A stretch of 64,000 bases of DNA from Bradyrhizobium sediminis (GCF_018736105.1 NZ_CP076135.1:3346001-3410000), one strand, 5' to 3'; counted from the first letter of the stretch, positions 45,649-54,484 are shown. The notes: generated from the letters alone by a model not told the origin. Translations and numbers: made by a program.

Positions 45649-45657
45649 CCCCGCCGT
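45629..45657 (-). terminator. Intrinsic terminator for the minus-strand gene, inside the phosphodiesterase end
   Basis: ACGGCGGGG / CCCCGCCGT stem with AAATAA loop; on the minus strand it is followed by a T6 run (A-run 45629-45634). It serves the gene ending at 45683 while covering the last codons of the convergent plus-strand gene. Confidence 0.75.
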
Positions 45658-45682
45658 CCTCCTCTCGTGATCGCGAGCTAAT

Positions 45683-46273
45683 TCACATCCCGATGTCGAA
45701 CACGTTCGGCAGCAGTGGTAGCGTCGCGGCGCCGACGATGGTAGCGACCATCCTCATCAGCGTGCGGTTGCTGCGGCGCTTGCCGCGCATCTGGCTTGCG
45801 ATCCACTGCAGCACTTCGATATCGACGCCAACGGCCTGGGTCGGCGCCCAGCTCTCGATCGAGGTTTCCGGCGACAGCGCGACTGTGCGCGGCGGCACCG
45901 GCAGACCGGAGGCGGATGCCGCATGATGAACGACGGCCTTGGCCAGCAAATCGTCGAACATCCCGTCGTCGCTGCGTTCGGCGGCGGCATCGTTGATCTC
46001 GAACAGCGTCTCGGCTTCGGCGCGGCTGACCGGCTGATGCTCGACGGCGCTCGCGGTCAGGATGCGCGCGCACCAGGCGGCGTCATCGGCATCCAGCGCG
46101 CGGGAAAAATGAACGCGGCCCTTGGTGGTGGGGCCCTCGCCGGTGATCACGCCATCGCGCACGACGGCCAGCGCAAGCGCTGCGGTATCGCGGCAGGAGA
46201 TGTCGGACGGCTCAAGGGCGCCGATACGGTCGGCAAGTATTCCGGCAGAGGCAGGCATTGGCACACTTCTCAT
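45683..46273 (-). CDS. Hypothetical protein
   Basis: A 196-residue protein without a recognised domain. Predicted mostly helical, with an Ala-rich head, HHAASASGLPVPPRTVALSP and SIESWAPTQAVGVDIEVLQW in the middle, and a hydrophobic C-terminal segment (about 178-195) that could tail-anchor it. GTG and ATG starts are available; I chose the ATG at 46271-46273 (MRSVPMPASAG). It is followed by the terminator at 45629-45657 and looks monocistronic. Confidence 0.68.
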   Translation of the reverse strand: MRSVPMPASAGILADRIGALEPSDISCRDTAALALAVVRDGVITGEGPTTKGRVHFSRALDADDAAWCARILTASAVEHQPVSRAEAETLFEINDAAAERSDDGMFDDLLAKAVVHHAASASGLPVPPRTVALSPETSIESWAPTQAVGVDIEVLQWIASQMRGKRRSNRTLMRMVATIVGAATLPLLPNVFDIGM

Positions 46274-46634
46274 TTTCTTGTTCTGGTTGAGCAATTTCAC
46301 GCGGGCGTAAACGAGTGGTTAAGGATTCGAAAATCGGCTCGCGAGTTTTTTAAATGGTTGCCGATTAGTCGCTGTGACAGCGGTCACGGTTCGGCTATCG
46401 CAACCGGGCCCGGCGTGATGGGCGGCATAAAAGGCAATATCGGGGCAGCCGGGACTTTTTGCCGCCGCTGCGGCCTTTTCGCCGCACGCGCGCGGATCGC
46501 AAGAAGATGCTAGGAGTCCCCGCTCCCGGAGAAGGATCTACCCTTTTGCCTGCCGGCCGTTCACATCAGGCGCGCCGCCCACTATACTGGCAAAGGCGAA
46601 TTCACCTGCAACTTGAAGGACATGAGGTCGTAAA
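46274..46634. other. Divergent intergenic region upstream of the peroxiredoxin
   Basis: About 360 bp with no supported gene. The peroxiredoxin promoter at 46560-46588 is the only element I can place. Confidence 0.5.
46560..46588 (+). promoter_or_regulatory. Sigma-70-type promoter of the peroxiredoxin gene
   Basis: TTCACA (46560-46565), a 17-bp spacer, TATACT (46583-46588). Transcription would start near 46595, leaving a leader of about 40 bases that contains AAGGA and GAGG before the ATG at 46635. Confidence 0.65.
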
Positions 46635-47294
46635 ATGGCTCTCCAGATTGGCGCTGTAGCCCCGGATTTCGAGGCTGAAACCACCGAAGGTAAAATCAAA
46701 TTCCATGACTGGATCGGCAGCAGCTGGGCGCTCCTGTTCTCGCACCCCAAGGACTTCACACCGGTCTGCACCACCGAGCTCGGCGCGCTGGCCAAGCTGA
46801 AGCCGGAATTCGACAAGCGCGGCGTCAAGCTGATGGGGCTCAGCGTCGATCCCGTGACCAACCACGCCAAATGGTCCGAAGACATCAGGGAGACGCAGGG
46901 TGCTGCGCCGAATTATCCGATGATCGGCGACACCGATTTCAAGGTATCGAAGCTCTACGACATGCTGCCGGCCGCCACTTCGGGTGACGTCGCCACCCGT
47001 ACCGCCGCCGACAACCAGACCGTCCGCAACGTCTTCATCATCGGGCCGGACAAGAAGATCAAACTGCTGCTGGTCTACCCGATGACGACTGGACGCAATT
47101 TCCAGGAAATCCTGCGCGTGATCGATTCCATGCAGATGACCGCCAAGCATCGCGTCGCGACGCCGGCCGACTGGAAGCCGGGCGAAGACGTCATCATCGC
47201 CGGCTCCGTCAGCGACGACGAGGCCAAGACGATCTATCCGCAAGGCTGGAAAGCGCCGAAGCCTTACCTGCGGATCGTGCCGCAGCCGAAGTAG
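46635..47294 (+). CDS. 1-Cys peroxiredoxin (Prx6 type)
   Basis: A 219-residue peroxidase that reduces H2O2 and organic hydroperoxides. The peroxidatic Cys45 lies in DFTPVCTTELG, with the Thr of the TxxC motif (TPVC) present; no resolving Cys is present, as in the 1-Cys/Prx6 class. The C-terminal extension (about 160-219, ending KPYLRIVPQPK) matches the Prx6 family. It is served by a clear sigma-70 promoter 50 bp upstream and stands alone. A palindromic repeat follows the stop. Confidence 0.94.
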   Translation: MALQIGAVAPDFEAETTEGKIKFHDWIGSSWALLFSHPKDFTPVCTTELGALAKLKPEFDKRGVKLMGLSVDPVTNHAKWSEDIRETQGAAPNYPMIGDTDFKVSKLYDMLPAATSGDVATRTAADNQTVRNVFIIGPDKKIKLLLVYPMTTGRNFQEILRVIDSMQMTAKHRVATPADWKPGEDVIIAGSVSDDEAKTIYPQGWKAPKPYLRIVPQPK

Positions 47295-47315
47295 CGGCTC
47301 GGGTTCGTCGAGGCT

Positions 47316-47356
47316 GTCATTCCGGGGTGGTGCGCCTGCACCAGGCCCGGAATGAC
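47316..47356. repeat. Palindromic repeat in a convergent junction
   Basis: GTCATTCCGGG and CCCGGAATGAC form a perfect 11-bp stem around a 19-base loop. The type GTCATTCCGGG is a common intergenic repeat in rhizobia. It lies between the ends of the peroxiredoxin and DUF2177 genes, where it could halt transcription. Confidence 0.65.
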
Positions 47357-47361
47357 GGGAG

Positions 47362-47763
47362 TCAAACCTTCGGCGCAAGCCAGTTGGCGATCAGCAAGCC
47401 CGCGGTCGACGACAGAGCGGTCACGAACGATCCCCAGCTCACGTCGACGATGGCGGCCGGCCAGCTCCAGTGCTTGAGCAGCGCCAGCGACGTCAGGTCG
47501 AAGGTCGCATAGCAGAACAATCCGAACAGCGCGCCGTACAGCACCGTCGATTGCGCGGTCGCGGCGGCCGAGCCGCTGACGAAAATCAGAACGCCCGCCA
47601 CATAGAGCAGATAGAACAGGATCGTGGGCGCCAGCCTGATCTCGCCCAGCATGTCGCCGACCTGTGAGGTGAAGAAGCCCTTGGCGATGACGCCAAGAAA
47701 CAGAAAATCGGCCGGGACGAGGACGATCAGCGTAGCGAGATAAAGAACGACATAGCGGTTCAT
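47362..47763 (-). CDS. DUF2177 family membrane protein
   Basis: A 133-residue inner-membrane protein with four hydrophobic segments (about residues 5-22, 47-65, 72-90 and 109-128). The family stretches YLATLIVLVPADFLFLGVIAKGF and YGALFGLFCYATFDLTSLALLKHWSW are present. Unknown function. The start is the ATG at 47761-47763 (MNRYVVLYL); a GGAGGC-like sequence lies just before it. The gene is divergent from the histone-like gene. Confidence 0.85.
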   Translation of the reverse strand: MNRYVVLYLATLIVLVPADFLFLGVIAKGFFTSQVGDMLGEIRLAPTILFYLLYVAGVLIFVSGSAAATAQSTVLYGALFGLFCYATFDLTSLALLKHWSWPAAIVDVSWGSFVTALSSTAGLLIANWLAPKV

Positions 47764-47925
47764 GGGCGGCCTCCAGCGCTCCTGCGCATCCTGATTTGTA
47801 GTACGTATCGGGGCCGGCAAAGTTGCAATGCGAAGCTCGGCGGCGGTCGAGCGTGTCGCAGCGTCCGCTTTACACGTCGGCAAATCCCGCTATCGTTATT
47901 GCATTGTCAAACGTTGGGGGACGAC

Positions 47926-48201
47926 ATGGACGACGACAAACCCGTAGAACCAATGACGGACGCGATGGGCAACACCGCCCCTGCGCCGCAAGCAGCTGCC
48001 AAGCCCGCCGTCAAAAAGAAAAAGAAAGCCGCCAAGAAGGTAGCGAAGAAGACGGCCAGGAAATCCAAAAAGGCCAGGAAGGCCGGCAAGAAAGCCGGCA
48101 AGAAATCACCAGCGAAGAAGTCGGCCACGAAGGCCGCCAAGAAGACTGCGAAGAAGGCCCCCAAAAAGAAGAAGAAGAAGGCCAGGAAGTCGAAGCGCTG
48201 A
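47926..48201 (+). CDS. Lysine-rich histone H1-like DNA-binding protein
   Basis: A 91-residue highly basic protein. An acidic and neutral head (MDDDKPVEPMTDAMGNT) is followed by Lys/Ala-rich tandem KKAxKK-type repeats (about 25-91) ending KKKARKSKR, as in eukaryotic H1 tails and bacterial AlgP/HupN-like proteins. It probably binds DNA non-specifically. The start is the ATG at 47926, with GGGGGA upstream; a longer start at 47899 is possible. A strong terminator follows, so it is monocistronic. Confidence 0.85.
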   Translation: MDDDKPVEPMTDAMGNTAPAPQAAAKPAVKKKKKAAKKVAKKTARKSKKARKAGKKAGKKSPAKKSATKAAKKTAKKAPKKKKKKARKSKR

Positions 48202-48222
48202 CCAGGAGCAGCCGTTTCGCAC

Positions 48223-48259
48223 GAAGCCTCCGGGTCAGGGCCCGGAGGCTTCTGTTTTT
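48223..48259 (+). terminator. Intrinsic terminator after the histone H1-like gene
   Basis: GAAGCCTCCGGG / CCCGGAGGCTTC, a perfect 12-bp stem, TCAGGG loop, then TGTTTTT. It is placed between the convergent histone-like gene and the DMT transporter. Confidence 0.85.
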
Positions 48260-48275
48260 GGAGAGACAGCCTGGC

Positions 48276-49148
48276 TTACGCGCGCCGGTTGACCAGAAAC
48301 ACCGCGGCGGCGCAGGACACCATGCCGACAATGGCGATGATATCGAGCCGCTCGTCGAACAGCACATAGGCCATGATCGCGGTCACCGCCGGCACCAGAT
48401 AGAACAGGCTCGCCACCGAGGTCGCCGCCGAGCGCCGGATCAGCCAGTACAACAGCCCGATCGATCCGATCGACAGCACCACCGCGAGCCAGACCAGCGC
48501 CAGGGTGAACTCAGCCGTCCAGTGGACCACGCGGTTCTCGAACATGAATGCTCCGGCGGTGAAGAACACCGCCGCGGCCATGTACTGCACGAGATTGCCG
48601 CTGCGCCAGTCGATCCGGCCGCAATAGCGCCGCTGGTACAAGGTCCCGAACGTGATACTCACCAGCGAGACCGCGGAGGCGAACCAGCCCCAGCCCGCCT
48701 GCCCGCTCATCGGACGATCGTGCAGAATCAGCACCACGCCGGCGAGCCCGAGCAGCAACCCCGACCATTGCAGCGGCGTGACGCGCTCGCCCAGCCAGCG
48801 GTTCGCGATGGTCGACGTCAGGATCGGCTGCAGGCCGGGAATCAGCGCCGAAAGCCCTGCCGGAATCGAAAGCGAAATCGCAACCGCGGTGCCGCCGAGA
48901 TAGAACCCATGCACCAAGATGCCGGCGACGATGCTATGGCCGATCTCGGTGCGGTCGGGCCATGCCGGGCGGGCAATTGCGACGATGACCGCCATCAACC
49001 CGACCACGACAACCATGCGGATCGTCAGATAGGTCAGCGGGTCGGCATTGTGAATGACGTATTTGGTGCCGATGAAGCCGGTGCTCCAGAGCACGACAAA
49101 AATCGCCGGCGCCGCGCGCGCGGCCAAATTTTCGAGGTCTCTGCTCAT
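48276..49148 (-). CDS. EamA-type (DMT superfamily) transporter
   Basis: A 290-residue protein with about ten transmembrane helices in two EamA repeats (first: PAIFVVLWSTGFIGTKYVI onward; second from about residue 155, WGWFASAVSLVSITFGTLYQRRY). The family exports metabolites such as amino acids or nucleotides; the cargo here is unknown. The start is the ATG at 49146-49148; a GTG/ATG 8 codons upstream is possible. It is divergent from the formaldehyde dehydrogenase gene, 96 bp away. Confidence 0.88.
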   Translation of the reverse strand: MSRDLENLAARAAPAIFVVLWSTGFIGTKYVIHNADPLTYLTIRMVVVVGLMAVIVAIARPAWPDRTEIGHSIVAGILVHGFYLGGTAVAISLSIPAGLSALIPGLQPILTSTIANRWLGERVTPLQWSGLLLGLAGVVLILHDRPMSGQAGWGWFASAVSLVSITFGTLYQRRYCGRIDWRSGNLVQYMAAAVFFTAGAFMFENRVVHWTAEFTLALVWLAVVLSIGSIGLLYWLIRRSAATSVASLFYLVPAVTAIMAYVLFDERLDIIAIVGMVSCAAAVFLVNRRA

Positions 49149-49244
49149 TTGCGGCCCTGATTGCCTGAACATATGCTATCCGGCAATCCAGAATCCCGCG
49201 GGCCCGCTCGCCGGAAAACGCAGATCGAAGAAATGAGGAATGCC

Positions 49245-50372
49245 ATGGATGTTCGCGCCGCCGTCGCCGTTGCTGCCGGCAAGCCGCTGGAGATCACGAC
49301 GGTCCAGCTCGACGGCCCGCGCGAGGGCGAAGTGCTGGTCGAAATCAAGGCCACCGGCGTCTGCCACACTGACGAATTCACCCTTTCCGGCGCCGATCCC
49401 GAAGGCCTGTTTCCCGCGATCCTCGGCCATGAAGGCGCCGGCGTCGTGGTCGATATCGGCAAAGGCGTGACCAGCGTGAGGAAAGGCGACCACGTCATTC
49501 CGCTTTATACGCCGGAATGCCGGCAGTGCCCGTCCTGCCTGTCGCGCAAGACCAATCTCTGCACCGCGATCCGCGCCACGCAAGGCCAGGGCCTGATGCC
49601 CGACGGCACCTCGCGGTTCTCGCTTGGAGGCAAGCCCATCCATCACTACATGGGCACCTCGACCTTTGCGAACTACACGGTGCTGCCCGAAATCGCCGTC
49701 GCAAAAATCCGTGAGGACGCGCCGTTCGACAAGGTCTGCTACATCGGCTGCGGCGTCACCACAGGCATCGGCGCGGTCATCAACACTGCCAAGGTCGAGC
49801 AAGGCGCCAAGGCCATCGTGTTCGGCCTCGGCGGCATCGGGCTCAACGTGCTGCAGGGCTTGCGGCTGGCCGGCGCCGACATGATCATCGGCGTCGACAT
49901 CAACAACGACCGCAAGGCCTGGGGCGAACGCTTCGGCATGACCCATTTCGTCAACCCGAAAGAACTCGGCAAGGATCTCGTCCCTCACCTCGTCGACATG
50001 ACCAAATCCGGCGCCGACCAGATCGGCGGCGCCGACTACACCTTCGACTGCACCGGCAACGTCACGGTGATGCGGCAGGCGCTGGAAGCCTGCCACCGCG
50101 GCTGGGGCCAGTCGATCGTGATCGGGGTCGCGCCTTCAGGCGCGGAGATTTCAACGCGGCCGTTCCAGCTGGTGACCGGCCGGGTCTGGAAAGGCACCGC
50201 CTTCGGCGGCGCACGCGGCCGCACCGACGTACCGAAAATCGTCGACTGGTACATGCAGGGCAAGATCCAGATCGACCCGATGATCACCCATGTGATGCCG
50301 CTTGCCGAGATCAACAACGCGTTCGAACTGATGAAGCGCGGCGAGTCGATCCGCGGCGTGGTGACCTTCTAG
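49245..50372 (+). CDS. S-(hydroxymethyl)glutathione dehydrogenase / class III alcohol dehydrogenase
   Basis: A 375-residue zinc enzyme that oxidises S-hydroxymethylglutathione to S-formylglutathione for formaldehyde detoxification, and can reduce S-nitrosoglutathione. Catalytic zinc ligand Cys40 (TGVCHTDE), GHEGAGVV with His, and Cys169-region YIGCGV are present. Structural zinc Cys92, Cys95, Cys98 and Cys106 are all present (CRQCPSCLSRKTNLC). The Rossmann motif GLGGIGLNV lies near 195. The start is the ATG at 49245, with GAGGAA before it. A PhzF-like gene follows 12 bp later. Confidence 0.96.
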   Translation: MDVRAAVAVAAGKPLEITTVQLDGPREGEVLVEIKATGVCHTDEFTLSGADPEGLFPAILGHEGAGVVVDIGKGVTSVRKGDHVIPLYTPECRQCPSCLSRKTNLCTAIRATQGQGLMPDGTSRFSLGGKPIHHYMGTSTFANYTVLPEIAVAKIREDAPFDKVCYIGCGVTTGIGAVINTAKVEQGAKAIVFGLGGIGLNVLQGLRLAGADMIIGVDINNDRKAWGERFGMTHFVNPKELGKDLVPHLVDMTKSGADQIGGADYTFDCTGNVTVMRQALEACHRGWGQSIVIGVAPSGAEISTRPFQLVTGRVWKGTAFGGARGRTDVPKIVDWYMQGKIQIDPMITHVMPLAEINNAFELMKRGESIRGVVTF

Positions 50373-50384
50373 ATAGGAGTTACT

Positions 50385-51293
50385 ATGCGCCTGCAATTTC
50401 AGACCGTCGACGTATTCACCGGCACGCAATTCGTGGGCAATCCGCTTGCCGTCGTGCTCAACGCCGAGGGGTTGTCGACCGGGCAGATGCAGGCCATCGC
50501 CGCCGAATTCAATCTGGCGGAGACCACCTTCGTGCTGCCCCCGAAGGACCCCGCGCACACCGCCGAAGTGCGGATCTTCACCCCGCGCAGCGAGATGCCG
50601 TTCGCCGGCCATCCCAATGTCGGCACGGCCTTCGTGCTGGCGCGCGCCGGCGTCAGCTACGGCCGACCGGTCAGCGGCGACCGTGTCGTCTTCGAGGAGA
50701 AAGCCGGCTTGGTCCCGATCGAGATCTTGCGAGATGGCGCGACGGCGGTAGGTTCAAAGGTCGCGGCACCGCAGCCGCTCGCGGTCGGCGCGGAGGTTGC
50801 GGGCGAACTGGTGGCATCAGCGTGCGGGATTTCGCTCGCCGATATCGAGACGGCCCATCATCGCCCATGCATCGCGTCCTGCGGCGCCCCGTTCATTCTG
50901 GCCGAGCTGAAGAGCCGCACCGCGCTGCTCGGGGCAAACCCGAATGCCGACGTGTTCCGGCTCGAAGTCGCCAAACACCCCGTCGTCAGCATCATGATCT
51001 ATGCGCAGGTCCAGGAGGGCGACATCGACATCCGCGCGCGGATGTTTGCGCCACACCTCAACATTCCCGAGGATCCGGCGACCGGCGCTGCCAACGTCGC
51101 GCTGATCGGCCTGCTCGCCAGCCTGCGTCCGGAGGCGAACCTCTTGTTGTCGAAGACGATCGCGCAAGGCGTCGAGATGGGACGGCCGAGCATCCTGCAG
51201 GCGCAGGCCGAGAAGAAGAACGGCGCGGTTACCGCGACCTGGATCGGCGGCCGCTGCGTGCCCGTGATGTCAGGAACGATTGATCTGGCCTGA
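50385..51293 (+). CDS. PhzF family isomerase/epimerase-like protein
   Basis: A 302-residue protein with the duplicated PhzF (diaminopimelate-epimerase-like) fold. The catalytic-type Glu46 lies in EFNLAETTFV. MPFAGHPNVGTAFVL gives the substrate-binding GHP loop, and EDPATGAANVALIGLLA its second-half equivalent. A link with phenazine synthesis is unlikely, as no phz genes are present; the family has many isomerases of unknown substrate. GATAGGAGTTACT precedes the ATG at 50385. It is co-transcribed with the upstream dehydrogenase. Confidence 0.92.
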   Translation: MRLQFQTVDVFTGTQFVGNPLAVVLNAEGLSTGQMQAIAAEFNLAETTFVLPPKDPAHTAEVRIFTPRSEMPFAGHPNVGTAFVLARAGVSYGRPVSGDRVVFEEKAGLVPIEILRDGATAVGSKVAAPQPLAVGAEVAGELVASACGISLADIETAHHRPCIASCGAPFILAELKSRTALLGANPNADVFRLEVAKHPVVSIMIYAQVQEGDIDIRARMFAPHLNIPEDPATGAANVALIGLLASLRPEANLLLSKTIAQGVEMGRPSILQAQAEKKNGAVTATWIGGRCVPVMSGTIDLA

Positions 51294-51298
51294 GAGGA

Positions 51299-51745
51299 TC
51301 AGAACTCTTCCGGACAGGGGTCGACGATCTTCCAAAGTTCGGTCCCGTTCTTGATCTTCTTCATCTCGGTGGTCAGCCCGCCGTTACGCCGGATCCAGTC
51401 CTTCACGGGCCGCGGGTAGTAGGACATCAGATCGGATGTCCCCTCCGCACTGGTGACCTTGATGCCGAAGGTGAACGCCTTGTCGTAATAGGCCTGATGG
51501 AAGCCGAGGCTGGCCCGCGGCGTCACGCACACCTTGTTCATCGGCACGATGCCGAACACCAAGGTGCAGGCCGAATTGCAGATGCCGTCGATGATGACGC
51601 GCTCCTTGCGGTCACGGATGCGCTCGTACTTCGCCTTGTATTCGGTGACGTAGCCGCCGTGATCCCTGGTGATATGCAGATCGGCACGCGCCGGCGTCGC
51701 GGCCAGCAGCAAGAGCAACAGCAGGGGCAAGAACGTGATGCGCAT
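51299..51745 (-). CDS. Exported ClpP-like (COG3904-type) periplasmic protein
   Basis: A 148-residue exported protein. Signal peptide residues 1-21 end ARA. The pattern IDGICNSACTLVFGIVP (Ser58) with GFHQAYYDKA (His83) matches the Clp-protease-fold periplasmic proteins of COG3904, where Ser and His stand at the ClpP catalytic positions. Two or three Cys pairs suggest disulfides. Peptidase activity is inferred, not shown. The start is the ATG at 51743-51745. It is convergent with the PhzF-like gene, 5 bp apart. Confidence 0.75.
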   Translation of the reverse strand: MRITFLPLLLLLLLAATPARADLHITRDHGGYVTEYKAKYERIRDRKERVIIDGICNSACTLVFGIVPMNKVCVTPRASLGFHQAYYDKAFTFGIKVTSAEGTSDLMSYYPRPVKDWIRRNGGLTTEMKKIKNGTELWKIVDPCPEEF

Positions 51746-52086
51746 GAATCGATCGGACGCGGATAGAGCCTGTCGGGACCCGGGAAATCCGGTCCGCCAG
51801 AGAACCAGAGGGCAGGACTCTGGCGTTAGTGTGTTGGGATTCCGTTAAGCATCCGGATGGGGCCAAAAATGGGCGCCCGCAGGCGGATTTCACTGGTTTA
51901 GGCGGCAATTGTCGCTGGATCTGGCCCCGGGCCGGCCTGGACCGCCGGAGCGGCAGGGTAATCCCCCCAATCCGCTCGCCGTTTGGGTGGAGATCAACCC
52001 GATTCCCGGACGCCAGGCCCCCTCAGGCCGGGTCCGGCGGCCTCTGCTGGCCCTGTCGGGACAAGTCTGGTAAGCGAGCCCCGCAC
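51746..52086. other. Intergenic region before tRNA-Arg
   Basis: About 340 bp, Gly/Pro-codon-like GC-rich sequence with no supported gene on either strand and no hairpin I can call. Promoters for the ClpP-like gene and the tRNA must lie here. Confidence 0.4.
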
Positions 52087-52163
52087 GCGCTCGTAGCTCA
52101 GCTGGATAGAGCATCGGATTTCGATTCCGAGGGTCGGGAGTTCGAATCTCTCCGAGCGCGCCA
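52087..52163 (+). tRNA. tRNA-Arg (TCG)
   Basis: A 77-base class I tRNA with CCA encoded. Acceptor GCGCTCG / CGAGCGC, D-arm TAGCTCAGCTGGATAGAGC, anticodon stem TCGGA / TCCGA with loop TTTCGAT (anticodon TCG), T-arm GGGAGTTCGAATCTCTC. Intact, with no direct-repeat copy of its 3' end found in the window. Confidence 0.97.
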
Positions 52164-52347
52164 GCGGCGTCCCGCTCAATGAGGCTCAGTGGAGCTGGAG
52201 CTGCCCAGCTGCAGCTCCGGGAGGCCAAGGCCGCGAAGCCGGGCCACTCCGATATCGCGCTGGCCCATGAATGCGCCGAGGCCGCGCGGAGCGTGACTAG
52301 ACGCCGCGAGTGTGAGATATGGTGCCGTCATCCCGATGGAGATTCTA

Positions 52348-52617
52348 ATGCGCATTCTGGCTTTGGCGATCTTGGCGATTGTGACGGTTTCGACAACGCC
52401 GTCAGTTCGCGCCCAGACCTATAATCCGAACTATCCGGTCTGCCTCAAGGTCATCGAAATGTTCGGCGGTGAACATTACGAATGCGCCTATACCTCGCTG
52501 GCACAGTGCGCTCAGGCCGCATCGGGCCTCCCCGCCCAGTGCATCGTCAACCCGTTTTACGCGGGCGCAACAGCGTCGCCGGGAGGACGCGACCGGCGGT
52601 ATCGCCGCGACTATTGA
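52348..52617 (+). CDS. DUF3551 domain-containing exported protein
   Basis: An 89-residue small exported protein. Signal peptide (MRILALAILAIVTVSTTPSVRAQ) precedes the DUF3551 core with six Cys-containing stretches (YPVCLKVIEMFGGEHYECAYTS, CAQAASGLPAQC), which should form disulfides. The family is abundant in Bradyrhizobium and of unknown function. GGAG stands 8 bases before the ATG at 52348. It is a single gene. Confidence 0.88.
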   Translation: MRILALAILAIVTVSTTPSVRAQTYNPNYPVCLKVIEMFGGEHYECAYTSLAQCAQAASGLPAQCIVNPFYAGATASPGGRDRRYRRDY

Positions 52618-52688
52618 GCTAGTCCAGCGCATCGCCACCCCATCCGTGGCGCGCCAGCCAGCAGCGAAACCGTTACGACGCGTCTGCC

Positions 52689-53138
52689 TCACCAGGTACT
52701 GGTAAAGAACCCAAAATTCGGGCGCTGAGCGACCCGCATCATCGGCGTCGACATCGGCGGCGGGGCCACCCGGGTCTTGGCAATCTTGCGCTTCGGATGC
52801 GGCTTGGCGTCAGGCTTCGAATCATCGGCCGGCCTGAACTGCGCAAACGACTCCCGCACGCGCGCCTTAGCCGACATTTCGGCAACCGGCCGTGGAACCG
52901 CGGCGGCAGCCTCGATTATCGCGGCCGGCGGCGGAACGATGGTGGGAAGGCTGGTATCGTATACGACACGCTCCGGCCATTTCCGGTCGGAGCGGATCCT
53001 AAGGGTGGGATTCTCGATCGTCGTCGCCTCCGCGGCCGCAGAACTCACCGCCGGCTCCTTCGGCACGTAGGCGTCAACCGCAAACAGCAGCGCTAGCAGC
53101 ACTCCGCCGACGTAGAAGAAGTATCGTGCTACGGGCAT
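52689..53138 (-). CDS. Hypothetical membrane-anchored protein
   Basis: A 149-residue protein with one N-terminal helix (about residues 6-24; ARYFFYVGGVLLALLFAVDAY) and a polar, Pro- and Lys-rich tail, with PHPKRKIAKTRVAPPP before the end. No domain is recognised, but similar short anchored proteins are common in Bradyrhizobium. The start is the ATG at 53136-53138. Its role is unknown. Confidence 0.7.
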   Translation of the reverse strand: MPVARYFFYVGGVLLALLFAVDAYVPKEPAVSSAAAEATTIENPTLRIRSDRKWPERVVYDTSLPTIVPPPAAIIEAAAAVPRPVAEMSAKARVRESFAQFRPADDSKPDAKPHPKRKIAKTRVAPPPMSTPMMRVAQRPNFGFFTSTW

Positions 53139-53279
53139 CTTAAGGACTGCTCCATCCGTGCGGGAACCGCGCGGATCGTTCTCTCAACTGCTGGTTACAT
53201 AATTAGTTCCGAAGCTGCCCGCACGGTTCACCCGTTGGGCTAACTTTTTGTGAGCGGTTAACTTTTCGTGAAGAGCGGG

Positions 53280-53894
53280 TCAGATGCGGCTGGCCGTGAC
53301 CAGTGAGCATTTCGCTTGATTCGCGTTAATGTTGACGAAGCCGACATGCAGGCGCGCGAAGGTCTTCCGGCTCTTCATGGCGATGGTGTCGGGGATAATG
53401 CGCTTGCGGTCAGTGAGATGGCCGCCGTCCCGGCGCGCAAACGAGCAGAAGATCTCGATGTCCTTGACCGCGTAATCGTTGCCGTTGCGGAGCGTCAGGG
53501 TGACCAGGGCCTTCGACCCCAGTCCGCCCCTTCGCCAGGACTGCGATGCGATCCTCAACCCGTCCACGGGAGCCGCTTCGATTGGGGGATCGGCGGGGGG
53601 CGCCGCCTGGTTGGACAAGGACAGGTCCAGCCCGAGGTCCGCGCTCGGCGGTGGCGCCGGTTCGCTCGCAACCGCCGCCGCGAGGCGCACCGGTTCGCTT
53701 TCGGCGGTGTTACTGCCATTGCCGGACAGCACCCATGCCCCCAGTCCGGCGATCAGGATGGCCAGCAAGCAGATAAATCCCGGCGTGAACGTCTTGCCCT
53801 CGGGCCCAACTGAACTGCCGCGAAACCCGGCGAGCTTCGCGAGCCCGGCAAGCCCGGTCAATTCGATGCGATCAAGCCCTGCGTTCATCGTCAT
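53280..53894 (-). CDS. Hypothetical membrane-anchored protein with FxLYD-like domain
   Basis: A 204-residue protein: cytoplasmic head, a transmembrane helix (about residues 38-57), a Ser/Pro-rich linker and a C-terminal beta-sandwich (about 110-204; WRRGGLGSKALVTLTLRNGNDY, VKDIEIFCSFARRDGGHLTD), which resembles FxLYD-type extracellular domains. Unknown function. The start is the ATG at 53892-53894; an in-frame ATG lies 2 codons later. Confidence 0.68.
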   Translation of the reverse strand: MTMNAGLDRIELTGLAGLAKLAGFRGSSVGPEGKTFTPGFICLLAILIAGLGAWVLSGNGSNTAESEPVRLAAAVASEPAPPPSADLGLDLSLSNQAAPPADPPIEAAPVDGLRIASQSWRRGGLGSKALVTLTLRNGNDYAVKDIEIFCSFARRDGGHLTDRKRIIPDTIAMKSRKTFARLHVGFVNINANQAKCSLVTASRI

Positions 53895-54087
53895 GCCATC
53901 GACAGCGGCGAAACGAATGCTGGCTGCTGCGCCGCACCGTCAATTGGCGCCGCCAGCATCCCGTCAATCCAGGAAACCCGGCAATGGTTCCATCCAAATG
54001 TGTCAACATTGGAATGCATCCCCCGGAGGGATGGTCTTGCCGCAATGCGGCCGCTAAAATTATCGATAGCCAACGGGGAGACCAACA

Positions 54088-54471
54088 ATGCCGATCGTCA
54101 CCTGGGATCACGTCCATCTGCGTAGTCCCGACCCCGAGGCCACGGCCGCCTGGCTGGAAAATATCCTGGGCGGCGAGATCGTCCGCGGCCCCGGGCGGAT
54201 CGACGTCAAGCTGGGCGGCGCCAATGTGTTCATCGCAACGGTCACGGCGGGCGACGGCGTCAACACCCCGCCGGTGACGCCCTATCAGGGGCTCGATCAT
54301 TTCGGGCTGACGGTGAAGGACATCGATGCGGTCGCCGCCGAGATCAAGGCCAAGGGCGTCGAGTTCACCAAGGAACCCACCACGATCCGGCCGGGCGTGC
54401 GCATCTGCTTCATCCGCGGACCACAGGGCATCTCGATCGAGCTGTTGGAGCGCGACCAGAAATACGCGTGA
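54088..54471 (+). CDS. VOC family protein (glyoxalase/dioxygenase-like)
   Basis: A 127-residue single-domain vicinal-oxygen-chelate protein. Two beta-alpha-beta-beta-beta units are visible: WDHVHLRSPDPEATAAWLENILG first and LDHFGLTVKDIDAVAAEIKAKG second, with metal-ligand candidates His8, His and Glu (ISIELLERDQ). The substrate is unknown. GGGGAGACCAACA precedes the ATG at 54088. Confidence 0.88.
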   Translation: MPIVTWDHVHLRSPDPEATAAWLENILGGEIVRGPGRIDVKLGGANVFIATVTAGDGVNTPPVTPYQGLDHFGLTVKDIDAVAAEIKAKGVEFTKEPTTIRPGVRICFIRGPQGISIELLERDQKYA

Positions 54472-54484
54472 GGTCGCGACGCGC

